A stretch of DNA of 64,000 nt, from NCBI GenBank assembly GCA_036924085.1, contig JAVGWX010000002.1:87377704-87441703 (forward strand), read 5' to 3'. Shown one piece after another: positions 1 to 11,772 of the stretch. The translations under genes and the position numbers were made by a program. This DNA comes from Ariolimax columbianus. Lineage: Eukaryota; Mollusca; Gastropoda; Stylommatophora; Arionidae. The notes under the pieces were generated by a model. That model had not been told where the DNA came from. It worked only from the letters and a program-made list of their open reading frames with translations, and did not search any database. Position 1 is the first letter of the stretch. Each line of letters begins with the position of its first letter.

Positions 1-2240
1 ACAGTCCTCACGTGGTACAGAACTACTTCCAAGGCTGTTATTTCTGCCTCAATATTTGAACATATCTCCTCACAGACATCAAGCAGCTAATCAGATGTTC
101 CGTTTAGATAGTGTATGTAGACTCCATGTATCTCTTTAATGGTGGCCTTGCAATAAGATCCATCAGTATAAACATGTATTCATTCCTCTGGGTAGGTGTC
201 AGTCATTCTCTGTGATGCTCTCATAAGACTGACTGGATCAACACTTATTTTTGTACTTTTGTTTGAATTTCTGGCACTTTTAAACATGTATGTGGTGGTA
301 AATTTCTCATTGACGTGGTGGAGGACTGACTTTTGTTTTATTATCTGCTTTTGCTGCCATTTTTCTACAAGTCTTCTTTTGGGGTGGTCTTTGCTCATTC
401 TTTTACTCCTCTCATAAACTTCCATAGCAGCCACATCTCTGCATCTCAAGGGGTTCCACATTCACATGAATTTCACATGTAGCAGTGGGTATTGACCTCA
501 TTGCTCCACTAATAAGACGCAGGGCATTGCTCTGCACTCTGTCCAGAAACTCTACATTAGTATGTGAGTATGTTGTCAGCAGTGCATTGCTGTATTCTGA
601 AGCAGAGCAGACATATCCAAGATACAAGCCTCTCAGAGTGTCCTTGCCTGATCCTCATGTTGTACCAGCGAGCCTCTTCAGTAACTGTAGCCGCTTTAAT
701 GCTGTATTTTTAACATTTTAGACATGTTTCTTGAGGTTGAGCCGTCGTTCGATTGTGACTCCCTGGGCAATTTCTGCTTATTGAATCTCAGACTGATATT
801 GTTTTTTGGTTACTTTGTGGCCCTTGGTAAAGATAGTGTAAACAGTTTTTTTGCAGTTTATTTTCAGTTTTCACATTTGGCAAAATTTATGTAGGCTTCT
901 TAGGTCTCCATTTAGTCTTTGTGCTGCACTTTCTTCATCTTCATGACTAAGCCATATTGCCAGATCATCAGCACACATGCCTTTTTTTCAGCATTGATGT
1001 TCTTAGTCAGGTCATTGATGTAAAATGCAGCTCAAAGCAAAGCCCTGTGGTAAACCTTCCTCTAAGACTTCTTTAGAAGACACTACATTGTTCATCTTTG
1101 TCTGGATTTTTAAATCAATGAGGAAGTATTTTATCCAGTTGTACAGTCATCTTCATCAAAATACCATTTCTCCATACTTAATCATAGACCTGCTGTAAGT
1201 CGTAAAAGATTGCTACTGTTTGTTTCTTATTTTGGAACACATCGTTAATTTTCTGTGTTAACCTGAAAAGCTGGTCTTCTTTGCAACTACCTTTTCTAAA
1301 GCCTGGCTGTTCGCGGCAAATGCTTTATGAACTCTCAAGGAACCAATAAAGGAGTGCATTTACCATTTGTTCTGCTAGTTTTTCAAGGCTTAATGTTAAT
1401 GAGATGGGACGGTGTCTTTTTGGTTCATCTGGAGGCTTGTTGTCTTTCAGAATGGGTATACATGCAGTCTTACAGTCCTTGGGTTGTTGTCCATTTCTTC
1501 AGGTCATGTTTATTAACTTGAGGACTGTTTGTTTCTGCAATGAGCCCAGGTGAGCTATCATCTCAGTATGGATCCTGTCTGGCCCAGAAGACTTTCTAGG
1601 TTGTAATTTCTTCAGACCTAGTTGAAATTCTTACTTACTAAAGTCAGCTTTAAATATGGAGGCACTAGCGGTTGGGGCTTTCTCTTGACGTTTCAAGTGT
1701 CCTAGACGTTCTTTGTCCAACTCAGCACGGGGTTTGTCCTCTATTCACAGAAGCAAACTAAATGTTGAAGTGCTCTGATTTTTGTCTGGTCTTCAGTTAT
1801 TGTTCTCCTACCGTCTGTCACTGGCTTAGCTTTTGTTCTCCTTCTGTTTCCAGACAAATTGTCAATCAATGCCCATGTTGTACGTCAAGTTTCGCCCATG
1901 TTGAGGAACGTTTATCATTTTTTTTTTCATTCCTAACTATACGTTTTTGTTAAAGATGATCTTTGATTATTGTGATGGTGCTCTCTCGAGGGCTATTCTT
2001 GCTTCATTTCTTGCAGAAATGACAGATTGCATTTCTTTGGTATAGAATGGATTTACGACTTCCTACTACCTCTTTGTATAGTTTGTGTTGCTGCATTCAG
2101 AATAGCTCCAGTCACCCCATTATTGGGTGTTGCTTCTACACTGCTGCTGTCAATATAACCAAGCAGGTAGTCAAATTATCTTTTGAGTGGTCTCCAGTCA
2201 GCTTTTCCAAAGTTCCAGCAAGTTTTCTGTTTGAGGCATG
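1..2240 (-). mobile_element. Decayed I-type LINE (RT and RNase H), continues past the left edge
   Basis: On the minus strand this reads as a heavily mutated LINE ORF. Pieces in order from high to low coordinates: a finger region near 1310-1190 (GFRKGSCKEDQLFRLT), EEGLPQGFA near 1075-1045, the RT active site CADDLAIW at about 975-951, a thumb stretch at about 560-450 (VQSNALRLISGAMRS), and an RNase H start with TDGSYCKAT near 170-130. Many frameshifts and stops. It resembles the RNase-H-bearing LINE at 45385-47676 more than the GAA-tailed family. The upper limit near 2240 is approximate. Confidence 0.75.
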
Positions 2241-2249
2241 CTTTACTTG

Positions 2250-2612
2250 GAATGGTTTTGATGGTGAGGAGTGGTTATGGTGGTGAGGAGTGGTTATGGT
2301 GGTGAGGAGTGGTTTTGATGGTGAGGAGTGGTTTAGATGGTGAGGAGTGGTTATGGTGGTGAGGAGTGGTTATGGTGGTGAGGAGTGGTTTTGATGGTGG
2401 AGTGGTTTTGATGGTGAGGAGTGGTTATGGTGGTGAGGAGTGGTTACGGTGGTGAGGAGTGGTTTTGATGGTGAGGAGTGGTTTTGATGGTGAGGAGTGG
2501 TTATGGTGGTGAGGAGTGGTTTTGATGGTAAGGAGTGGTTATGGTGGTGAGGAGTGGTTATAGTGGTGAGGAGTGGTTTTGATGGTGAGAAGTGGTTATG
2601 ATGGTGAGGATT
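2250..2612. repeat. 19-bp minisatellite
   Basis: About 19 tandem copies of a G/T-rich 19-bp unit (core GGTGAGGAGTGGTTATGGT, with a TTTTGAT variant). Copies differ by a few bases. It lies in the intron upstream of the first recognised exon. Confidence 0.9.
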
Positions 2613-2942
2613 GGCCTGTGATCACTTCCAATGTCATCAAGAACTTGCAGGTTGCAAGAATCTATCAAATCAGAGAAAACAGATTGTCAGGTCGACTGAG
2701 AGAGAGGTGGGCCCGGTGCAGCAGTGTTGGGGTAGTCTTAATTGTCGTAAAGATGGTCATATTTCAATTTGAATCGACGTGATTTTTACACACGTATCTC
2801 ACAGTTCTACTTGTGTTTATTTTAAATATTTTTTTTTTGTTTACTCAATATGCTGAACCCTTCTGCCAATGAGTCTGATCCACTTTATAATGTCAAATAT
2901 ATGATCATACGTATCGTAAAATGTTTGGTTTTTTTCCAACAG

Positions 2943-3295
2943 GCGTTGCTTCTGCTCAACTTGAAAGCCAAAATGACCTAAACAGTATAGCGAAAGGACT
3001 GAAAATCACTTGGAATGTTGTGACCAATACGAAAGACGTGTACAGGTTTTACGCGGAAATAACTCTGGAAAACACAGCAGCGGACGTGAACCTGAGTTAT
3101 GGTCCCTGGGAACTCCATTTCTGCAGTGTCTTCAGAGTAGAGCCTGAATTGATTGGAATTCTTGGAAACAGGGAGGTTGAGCTTGCAGGTCAAGGTCTGA
3201 ATGTCACACATCTACAGGGAGATCATTTATACTTCAGACCGACTCAGGCGTTTGTTACATTGACTCCGGGGGCGTCTCGGAAAATTAAATTAACA
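2943..3295 (+). CDS. GH20 hexosaminidase exon 1 of those seen: CHB_HEX domain
   Basis: Encodes about 118 residues of the N-terminal carbohydrate-binding-like CHB_HEX domain. Recognisable pieces are AKGLKITWNVVTN near the start and GPWELHFCSVFRVEPEL in the middle. A pyrimidine-rich acceptor ends at 2942 and the donor GTAAGT begins at 3296. The exon ends in phase 0. An in-frame ATG lies at 2921, but the sequence it adds reads through the acceptor tract and does not look like a signal peptide, so I treat this as an internal exon with the true start upstream of the window or unrecognised. Confidence 0.9.
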
Positions 3296-3489
3296 GTAAG
3301 TTGGTGTTCGCCAATACTAGCGTATTGTGGTTTATACAAATGTATTTTTTCTTGGAAAGTGGTACGTGCAATGTTGATGTTAGGATTTTGGATACTGGAT
3401 GATTATGAGGGAATGAGTGGTGGTATGCTGCTGTCGTGGATAGCATATATATATATTGAAGGGCATGTGTTTGAGAAGATATTGTGTAG

Positions 3490-4480
3490 GGACGTCTGAT
3501 TGGTGTGTTAGAGAGGTTAGTGGAGGTGTGTTAGTGGGCCAAGATGATGGGTTAGGGGGTTTGGGGCAAAGAAATAGATAGGCCTGTAGTGATGAAATAG
3601 AGGTTTGTGGTCATGAAATAGAGAGGTGTGTAGTGGTTTAGAAGAGAGGTTAGTAGAGGTGTGTTAGTGGGGCAAGATGATGGGTTAGGGGGTTTGGGGC
3701 AATGAAATAGATAGGCTTGTAGTGATGAAAGAGAGGTTTGTTGACATGAAATAGAGAGGTGTGTAGTGGTTTAGAAGAGAGGTTAGTGGAGGTGTGTTAG
3801 TGGGGCAAGATGATGGGTTAGGGGGTTTGGGGCAATGAAATAGATAGGCTTGTAGTGATGAAATAGCGGTTTGTGGTCAAGAAATAGAGAGGTGTGTAGT
3901 GGTTTAGAAGGGAGGTTAGTGGAGGTGTGTTAGTGGGGCAAGATGATGGGTTAGGGGGTTTGGGGCAATGAAATAGATAGGCTTGTAGTGATGAAATAGA
4001 GGTTTGTGGTCATGAAATAGAGAGGTGTGTAGTGGTTTAGAAGAGAGGTTAGTGGAGGTGTGCTAGTGGGGCAAGATGATGGGTTAGGGGGTTTGGGGCA
4101 ATGAAATAGATAGTCTTGTGGTGATGAAATAGAGGTTTGTGGTCATGAAATAGAGAGGTGTGTAGTGATTTAGAAGAGAGATTGGTGGAGATGTGATAGT
4201 GGAGAAATATTATGGTGTAGGGATGTATGGCGATGAAATAGAGAGGTTTGTGGTGATGAAATAGAGAGCTTTGGGGTGGTTTAGAAGAGAGGTTAGTGGA
4301 GATGTGTTAGTAAGACAAGATGATGGGATAGGGATTTTTGGCGATGAAATAGAGAGGTTTGTGGGGACTTAGAAGAGAGTTTTGTAGAGGTGTGGTAGTG
4401 GTGCGAAATGATGTTGTTGAGATTTGTGACTATGAAATAGAGAGGTTTTTTAATGGTTTAAAAGAGAAGTTTGTAGAGGT
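3490..4480. repeat. 133-bp tandem repeat
   Basis: The marker AAGATGATGGGTTAGGGG begins at 3541, 3674, 3807, 3940 and 4073, an exact 133-bp period. Further copies to about 4480 are more diverged. Internally each unit repeats a shorter 'GATGAAATAGAGAGG' theme, so it is a higher-order repeat of an older simple one. It begins about 195 bp after exon 1. Confidence 0.9.
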
Positions 4481-4809
4481 ATGGCAGTGTTGTTGGTGTT
4501 GTAATTGTGTTTTGTTGGGGTTGATTCTAATATTGATAATGCAGTTCCTGGTGGTAATGTTGATTTTGATTTTGATAACTGATGATGATGATGATAATGT
4601 TGTTGAAAATGATGCAAAATGATTTTTGGACTAACCGTGGCGACAAAGATAACATTAATGACACCCTTGCTGGTGGAAGTAGTAATGGCAAACTGTATAA
4701 TCTGTAATTACCTCAGGAAGAAAAATGAGGGGAGGGGTGGGGAGGGGGAGCTAGACGTATCCCTGTCTCATTCCCCGTTTGGTGCCAAGGATGCGGCAGC
4801 TGACAGCAG

Positions 4810-5240
4810 TTAGTGACTAACAGCTGGCTTCTGGCATCAGGGTCCACAAACCACAACTGACTATAGATATATTCCACTGCAAGTGGTGACCCTGGAAACA
4901 GGCTGCACTAGTCACTCGGGCTAAGGTATACGGATCGAGGAGGGAAGGCAAACCCAGTACCCAAAAAAGCCAACCGATATTGGATTGGTTGGGCCTAGAG
5001 GTGAGTGGTCCGCCGGGGTCTTTGTGTATGCCAAGGTCAAGAATAGCACCACTGCCCTTCAAAGAGCGTGTCGTAAGACGCGACTGCGTGACATGGCATA
5101 ACACCGGACATGGTTAAGTGGTTTGTTAAAAGCAGCATAGATGGCACCTATCAGGCTGCGGGTCTACTTTTCTCTAATGTGTCAGTCTATTAAGATGAAC
5201 TCGCACATCGGTTAACCAACCTCCGCGACACTAAGCGCAG
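4810..5240 (+). repeat. Dispersed SINE-like repeat S, copy 1
   Basis: The part with GGGGTCTTTGTGTATGCCAA near 5012 and a block 'TTTGTTAAAAGCAGCATAGATGG' near 5123-5145 recurs at 21505-21660 (+) and on the minus strand at 47690-47790 plus 45235-45371, where a LINE splits it. The second block also occurs inside the SINE at 6511-6960. The ends are not defined by clear target duplications. Confidence 0.65.
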
Positions 5241-6020
5241 TAATAAGCTGATCGACTCTACACCGATCAGTCCGCACCCGACTACACCCACTCACGCCAG
5301 AGCTGGGACCTGCACAGGGCATCATCCTCTGTGGAAGAACAGCCTGACTAATTACTAAGTACGGCACAGATATCGCAGTCTCACTGTAAACTTGGACAAA
5401 ACGTCACAACGATCTTTTTAGAACGAACACCAAAGACAAATCTTCGTTTTACATCTATAAATGGGAAGGAAGACTAACCTCTGGACAGACAAAACATACT
5501 GATCAGATATGTCAGGGTTAAGCAAAATATACTGGCCAAGACCCTCACCTCGGCTTGTCCCATAGCCCTTTCTGGAAACGGATAGAGTTCATTGCAGCTT
5601 GGCTAACAAGGTGAGGAAAAGACGTTATTTTCCTTAGTAGTAAGCGACACGCAGATAAAGCCAAGTGCATAGCACAACCACCGGGAGGACCCAGGTTGAC
5701 CATAATCAGCACGCTCGGGATGTTAGGAAAGCTACAACAAACCGCAACTAAACACCCTCTTTAGAACGCACGAAACGGTAAATCTACCCATTGTGGGCAT
5801 TCCTTCAATAACATCTACAAATGTTGATATATCCTGCCAGATTTGATTGTCGCAGCTTTATGTCCGGATACGTTTGTTAATTTGCTTGTGTCTGTAAGAT
5901 CAATATGTCTCAGATTCAGTCATTTTTGTTAACGCTGGACATTCCCATGAGCTTTGTGGAAACAGGATGGGTGGAACATGTCAGTCACAGAGTTAAATCA
6001 GGTGTGTTTGTTCTCACCCT
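5241..6020. other. Intron sequence, nothing recognised
   Basis: No splice-compatible coding stretch, tandem repeat or known element was seen between the SINE-like repeat and exon 2. Confidence 0.4.
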
Positions 6021-6023
6021 CAG

Positions 6024-6206
6024 ATTAGTGACTATTCTGTGTCACGTACGGATTCCATACCAAACTGGTACCTGACGCTATCAAACTTTGAACCTGTTGT
6101 TGTGACGAGTACCCAAGGGGAGGAGTTGACATTCGTGGCTGCTAGAACGACTGTTCAGCAATGGAAGCGGTTCGACTTTGATGAATATAACCCGTACACT
6201 GTTCAG
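6024..6206 (+). CDS. GH20 hexosaminidase exon 2: end of CHB_HEX domain
   Basis: Sixty-one codons, phase 0 at both ends, continuing the CHB_HEX fold; ISDYSVSRTDSIPNWYLT is the family-like opening. The acceptor is CCCTCAG ending at 6023 and the donor is GTGAGT at 6207. The C-terminal part (QQWKRFDFDEYNPYTVQ) leads towards the linker before GH20b. Confidence 0.9.
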
Positions 6207-6510
6207 GTGAGTTACAGTTTGTGAGGGCTATGAATGGTTGAGTGCGGGTGTGTCTTGGAAATTACATATGTGGATCCTGAAGTCTATCGCAAATTAAGAG
6301 GGGTGGATACTTCACAGCATTTTCCGGTTTCAGAGTGGAAATTGAGATAGTGACTTCGGCTCTGATGTGGCTATATGTGACCTCTTTAGTGAAAGCAGCG
6401 ATTGTCTCTGACTCTCAATTCTTGCATCGAAAGGTGCAGAATAATTGGCTGTAGCATTAGAGGATAGGGAATATAGAAATCTCGAACTTTCGAGGACATG
6501 TGCCGATCTA

Positions 6511-6960
6511 CAGGGGGACTCAGTGGTCTTGAGGTAAGGTGTCAGCTCGAGTGCTGGAGGTCGCGTGTTCGAATCACGGTGGAGGCCGGGATTTGTTTCA
6601 CTTTGATCTTCTAGTAAAAATGTCCCTGATCTCTGGGTAGTGAGATCGGACTACCGTGTTCAGTGTCGAGCACGCTAAAAATCCATTGGCAGTTGGAAAT
6701 TGAAAATAGCAGGCGTATCGGCCGCTGCCCGGACAAAATGCAAATTAAAAATCTACCCAAGTTATTTGTACCTTTCCCCAGGTGGTTTGTTAGGGCAGCT
6801 GTAGATGGCGCCTAACTAGCTGCGGGTCTACTTAGCTTTAGCGTTTGAATCGATTAAGATAGCACAGCACGTCGGAAAAAAACAACACTGTCCGAGAAAC
6901 TGGTTGTATACAGACTCTGTAGAGTCATCTAAACCAGTATAAAGACGTTAAGTTCAGTTC
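6511..6960 (+). mobile_element. tRNA-derived SINE, family A
   Basis: The head has a Pol III A-box-like stretch (TGGTCTTGAGG near 6523) and a B box (GTTCGAATC near 6567). The body includes TGAGATCGGACTACCGTG and CCGCTGCCCGGACAAA. It ends with CCAGTATAAAGACGTTAAGT near 6935-6954. The same 3' end follows a CR1-like LINE end at 22440-22500. Other partial copies lie at 38545-38800 (-), 44690-44770 (-) and 28640-28720 (+). Confidence 0.75.
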
Positions 6961-6969
6961 TGTCAGCAG

Positions 6970-7640
6970 TTTGGAGGAACGAAAGAGCTGTCATCATGTC
7001 CACGTGGGCACCAGAGAGAAATTGGTAATGGATAGATGTGACGTTTTGAAGTTGATCAACTACCGATTTTCAGGTGAAGACACTGCAATCGTTAAATCAG
7101 CAATGCACAGATTGAAGAAGATTGAAATCATAATAGGGACGACTGTGATGATGAAGTAGGAGTGTGGCCAATCAGCGAACTATAGAAACTATTAGTAGCT
7201 GCGCTCTTTGGCATCTGCTGATAGGGACGAGTTCTATTAGGGTTGTTCGTAGTGCAGTGACGTCGATTCTTAGCGGAACAGAACAGAAACGTATTACTTC
7301 AACCATCAGCACACACAACCTTCGCTATCAGTTGAAACAAATAAGGTCAATACAGCTTTTTCATTATAGAATGTAGATATCAATAGATCTTCTTCACAAT
7401 CTTCTCGATCTGTATCTCTCTCTCTTTCTTGATCACTCACTCACTCACTCCCTAACTTTGTCTATCTCTCTCCCACCTACTCTCATTTCTCTGAATTTGA
7501 CTCTATATCAATTTATATCACTCTCTCTCTTTCTCACTATATCACTTTTTTCTCTCCCTCTCTCTCTCTCTCACTCTGTGTGTGATGGTGCAATATAGTA
7601 TATATATCCCTGTCTATCTCTTGATGTCTCTCCATTTGAC
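6970..7640. other. Intron; unknown then CT-rich low complexity
   Basis: 6970-7380 shows no recognised gene or repeat. 7390-7640 is a degenerate (CT)n/(TCTA)n tract with runs of TCTCTC. Confidence 0.5.
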
Positions 7641-7729
7641 CCTATCCTCTGGTTGTTCAGCCCTAAGATTAGTCATAAGGTTGTCGGAGCAAGCCTCTCA
7701 ATTTGTTGTCTGAATTCGCCACGCAGCGT

Positions 7730-8190
7730 ACACACAAGGGGATATTTTCAATATCGAAGACAATGAAGCTGCAGACAAACTAGCAAAGTGTGGATTGGCT
7801 TCCTGATAAACAGACCTGAGCATCACGTACAATCAGGCAAAGCTCATAATTAAAGCCAGCTTCATGGGAAAATGAACTGATCAACATCTTCTCTGGCGAA
7901 AAAGAAGATAACTACTATGATTTAACTAGAGAAGAGCAAATCATCATCTTCAGACTGAGAACTGGGCATAACTTAAGGGTCATCTTTACAAAAAAATGAG
8001 GATTGGGACTGATGACAAGTGTCCATGTGGGGAGCATGCTATGACCATGGAATATCCTACAAAGCTGCGCGCTTATGCAAGAAGAGAAAGAGAATAAATA
8101 CTGGCCTCGTGAGATAGATATGAGACAAAAGCTGTATAAAGATAAAACAGATTTACAAACAACGGTGTCTTTTGAAAAAGAAACCGGGAC
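7730..8190 (+). mobile_element. Degenerate LINE RNase H / C-terminal remnant
   Basis: Reads as NEAADKLAK (RNase H end), LTREEQIIIFRLRTGHN and then a C-P-C-G cluster, with stops and frameshifts. The wording is closer to the element at 45385-47676 than to the GAA-tailed family. Confidence 0.7.
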
Positions 8191-8199
8191 TTTGATCTG

Positions 8200-8612
8200 A
8201 GGATATCCTCCTCGGCTGAAGAAAGTGTGGCTTACGAAAAGTCTTAAAGGCTTATTAGGGCAAAATACATGGACAAATAGGAAGCAGAACATACTGGCTT
8301 CACAAAAAATTATGCTCACTACCAGTTCAATAGAAGAGAGCAGATGGTGGTCTTCAGACTCCGCACAAGCCACAATAGACTGAGGTACCAGCTATTCAAT
8401 TAATAAGTGGCACTGTCGAATGCATTTGTGGTACTGGGAAAATGACCCCTGATTATCTGCTGCAAAATTTTCCGACATACGACGACCAGAGAAAGCACAC
8501 GTAGCAACCACCACCAGTGCCAAACACAAGACAAGCTATATGCCAGTGTCGACAGTCTTAGGATGACAGCTGCTTTCTTTGAACAAATTCATGTCGATGT
8601 CTGACAGCGTAC
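8200..8612 (+). mobile_element. Degenerate 3' end of a GAA-family LINE
   Basis: Matches the C-terminal end of the ORF at 11831-13951: REQMVVFRLRTSHNRLRY, then a C-x-C-G stretch, and near the end a sequence like the family's GACTGCGTACGCAG (here GACAGCGTACGAGG, 8602-8615). No GAA tail remains. It ends about 150 bp before exon 3. Confidence 0.75.
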
Positions 8613-8759
8613 GAGGAAAATCGACCTGTGACTTCCCAAGATGTTCAATCCTATCTCCTTTCCTAAGAAGATCGATCTCCAAACATCGCAACCACCCACT
8701 CGTAATTTGCGCATTATCATGCTTTGTTTTGTTAAATTGTATGCTCTAAACTTTGATAG

Positions 8760-8928
8760 GAACGATATGAGAGGAACCACATCAGTGACTTCTCCTACAG
8801 TTCTGAGAAGCGTGTGATTCCTCAACCTGCCAGTGTCACAATGGACAGTCCTGGTCGAGTAGCCATTACCAAGTCTTGGAATGTGACTTATGTAGGACAG
8901 TTTGAGAATGAAGCAAACTACCTCGCCA
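8760..8928 (+). CDS. GH20 hexosaminidase exon 3: linker and start of GH20b
   Basis: Encodes the segment with KRVIPQPASVTMDS, which matches the 'I-P-x-P' opening of the GH20b domain, then KSWNVTYVGQFENEANYLA. It starts in phase 0 after TTTGATAG and ends in phase 1 at donor GTAAGT (8929). It lies only about 150 bp downstream of a degenerate LINE tail. Confidence 0.9.
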
Positions 8929-9249
8929 GTAAGTATACATAAACAATGTGTAAATGAGCCTTGCATCAAGTGACCTTCGTTCGGTATTTTTCAAAAAGAC
9001 AAAGAAAGTTGACAGACGATTCGAAAGACACACACTACTGATGCAGTTGTGTGTACAAAGTAATGTAACAGAATATGTCTGGAATAGATGTATTTTTAAC
9101 TTTTGTTATAATATATATATATATAAGTCAACATATCTGACTGTCGGTCTGTCTGTCAGTCCTTCTATATGCATTCCCGTCCGCCGGCCCGCACGTCTGC
9201 GTGTCCGCCTGCCTGCATGTATGTCTCTCTTTGTATATTTCTCTATCAA

Positions 9250-9265
9250 TATCTATCTATCTATA

Positions 9266-9331
<66 letters not shown>

Positions 9332-9400
9332 CCTATCTATGTATCTGTCTATCTAACTATCTATCTATCCATCTTTCTATTTATCTATATATATATATAT
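9250..9400. repeat. (CTAT)n microsatellite
   Basis: Long near-perfect run of CTAT/ATCT with a few interruptions and a diverged pyrimidine-rich shoulder (9140-9250 and 9400-9530). Confidence 0.95.
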
Positions 9401-9656
9401 CTATTCATTTATCCATATGTCTATTAATATGTCTATCTGTCTGCCCAACTGATTGCCTGTCAGTCTGTCTGTTTGTCTGGTTGTCAATCTATCTATCTAT
9501 GTTTCTTTCTTTCAATCTTTTTTTCCAAAGTTCAAACCCAAGTCCTAGTTGGAAAAAGTAGAAATCTAGCCAAGTAATGGTTTTAACATACAAAATACTT
9601 ACGAAAAAAACACAGACATTTTAAAAGTCTCGAAGTAGCTTAAACGGACTGATCTA

Positions 9657-9920
9657 GGGGGGCGGCGTGGGCTAGTGGTTAAGTGACACGGCTCACAACC
9701 AGAATGTGCTGGTTTTGATCCCCATCACAGCACCGGCCGTTACCCCGGGGAAGCAAACCCTTAGAAAATGCAGGAGGAAGCAGACCCTTACATAAAATGC
9801 ATGCTGAAGTCAGATACACTGGGCCGACAGGCGCAAAATAAAAACCACAGTGTAACGTACACCGCCTTGGGGAATAGAGAAATAAGGAGAACTGATAAAA
9901 AAACACCAAAAAAAAACAAA
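9657..9920 (+). mobile_element. Complete tRNA-derived SINE, family B
   Basis: Starts with a tRNA-like head: A-box region GTGGGCTAGTGGTTAAGTG near 9667 and B-box-like GGTTTTGATCC near 9711. It ends in an A-rich tail (9895-9920). It is flanked by an exact 11-bp target duplication GGACTGATCTA at 9646-9656 and 9921-9931, which shows a clean retroposition. It does not share the 3' end of family A. Confidence 0.85.
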
Positions 9921-10029
9921 GGACTGATCTAAGCAGATTATTAAATGGCAGCGCTGAAGTAATATAGAACTTGCATGCAACTAAAACGCCAAGATTAAAT
10001 GTTAGTGAACTACATTAATCGCTTCTCCA

Positions 10030-10561
10030 AATAAATCAGTATAGGATGTCTTCAAGAGAAGAACATGTCCTAGAGGTCTTTGTCGACTTTAAGCAAATCC
10101 TGCCAGCGCTCTGTAATGGTAGCGAAACTTGGTCTCTAACCAAAGCAACAGAGAACCAACTGAGAACAGCACACGCATCTCTTGAAAGACGCCTCTTGGA
10201 CATAACTCTCAGACGGCAGAACGAACTACACACTAGCGACATCCGGAGAATGTCACACATGAAGGATGTCTTACAGTACGTTAACCACTGGAAACAGCGC
10301 TGGGATGGTCATATATCCAGAAGACAAGATGAAAGATGGAGTAACATAACCACTATCTGGTACCCGCGCGACAAAAATAGACCTCAGGGACGGCCCCCAA
10401 CTCGCTGGCGAGATTCACTAGAAAAATACAACATTCACGACCTCACAACAGAGAGACTACTATCACAGTGGACGACACGCGCCCGCAACAGAAACGACTG
10501 GATCCTGAGTTGGGACCCGCTCAAAGGTGACTACCTCTTGACGAAAAACGCGTCGAACTAA
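10030..10561 (+). mobile_element. RTE-type LINE, C-terminal fragment
   Basis: An uninterrupted 171-codon frame (10046-10561) reads ALCNGSETWSLTKATENQL, ERRLLDITLRRQNELHTSD, RWDGHISRRQDERWS and GRPPTRWRDSLEKY. These are typical of the region after the RT thumb in RTE-like LINEs. The RT core is absent. Sequence after 10670 comes from a more upstream part of such an element and leads into the minisatellite. Confidence 0.8.
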
Positions 10562-10671
10562 AAACTAAAGAAGGTTCTGGAAAGATGGCTTTAAAAAAAA
10601 GACTAAGGGGACTTGGAATTCAAGGCAACACAAAAAGTTAGATCTAGTTATAATGACAGTTAATCGGATCA

Positions 10672-11772
10672 AACAAAACCAACGCCTCAATGCAGTCACT
10701 GGATTGACATACCTAGGTAGTACTCTCACTAGTTGGTCGCTGGATTCACATACCTAGGCAGTACTCTCACTAGTCAGTCGATAGATTCACATACCTAGGC
10801 AGTACTCTCACTAGTCAGTCGATAGATTCACATACCTAGGCAGTACTCTCACTAGTCAGTCGCTGGATTCACATACCTAGGCAGTACTCTCACTAGTCAG
10901 TCGCTGGATTCACATACCTAGGCAGTACTCTCAATAGTCAGTCGATAGATTCGCATACCTAGGCAGTGCTCTCACTAGTCAGTCGATAGATTCACATACC
11001 TAGGCAGTACTCTCACTATTCAGTCGCTGGATTCACATAACTAGGCAGTACTCTCACTAGTCAGTCGATATTCACATACCTAGGCAGTACTCTCACTATT
11101 CAGTCGCTGGATTCACATACCTAGGCAGTACTCTCACTAGTCAGTCGATAGATTCACATACCTAGGCACATACTCTCACTAGTCAGTCACTGGATTCACA
11201 TACCTAGGCAGTACTCTCACTAGTCAGTCGATAGATTCACATACCTAGGCAGTACTCTCAATAGTCAGTCGATAGATTCACATACCTAGGCAGTACTCTC
11301 ACGAGTCAGTCGATAGATTCACATACCTAGGCAGTACTCTCAATAGTCAGTCGATAGATTCACATACCTAGGCAGTACTCTCACTATTCAGTCGCTGAAT
11401 TCACATAACTAGGCAGTACTCTCACTAGTCAGTCGATATTCACATACCTAGGCAGTACTCTCACTAGTCAGTCGCTGGATTCACATACCCAGGCAATACT
11501 CTCACTAGTCAGTCGCTGGATTCACATACCTAGGCAGTACTCTCACTAGTCAGTCGATAGAATCACATACCTAGGCAGTACTCTCAATAGTCAGTCGATA
11601 GATTCACATACCTAGGCAGTACTCTCACTAGTCAGTCGATAGATTCACATACCTAAGCAGTACTCTTACTAGTCAGTCGATAGATTCACATACCTAGGCA
11701 GTACTCTCACTAGTCAGTCGCTGGATTCACAAACCTAGGCAGTACTCTCACTAGTCAGTCGCTGGATTCACA
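10672..11772 (+). repeat. 41-bp minisatellite, array 1
   Basis: About 26 tandem copies of a 41-bp unit with core ATTCACATACCTAGGCAGTA followed by CTCTCACTAGTCAGTCGATAG or ...CGCTGG. Read on the + strand, one unit gives F-T-Y-L-G-S-T-L-T-S-Q-S-I-D, which is the LINE RT segment after the YADD box. Because 41 is not a multiple of 3, no long ORF forms. The array opens with GGATCAAACAAAACCAACGC, which is also LINE-like. Confidence 0.93.

Noticed and set aside
2921..2942. ATG at 2921 as the true start of the GH20 protein
   Set aside because: The bases between it and 2943 form a good polypyrimidine tract plus AG, and the added residues lack a signal peptide, so an internal exon is more likely.
8954..9561. 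Open frames of repeated Y-L-S-I in both overlapping frames
   Set aside because: Entirely produced by the (CTAT)n microsatellite; no start context, homology or splice signals.
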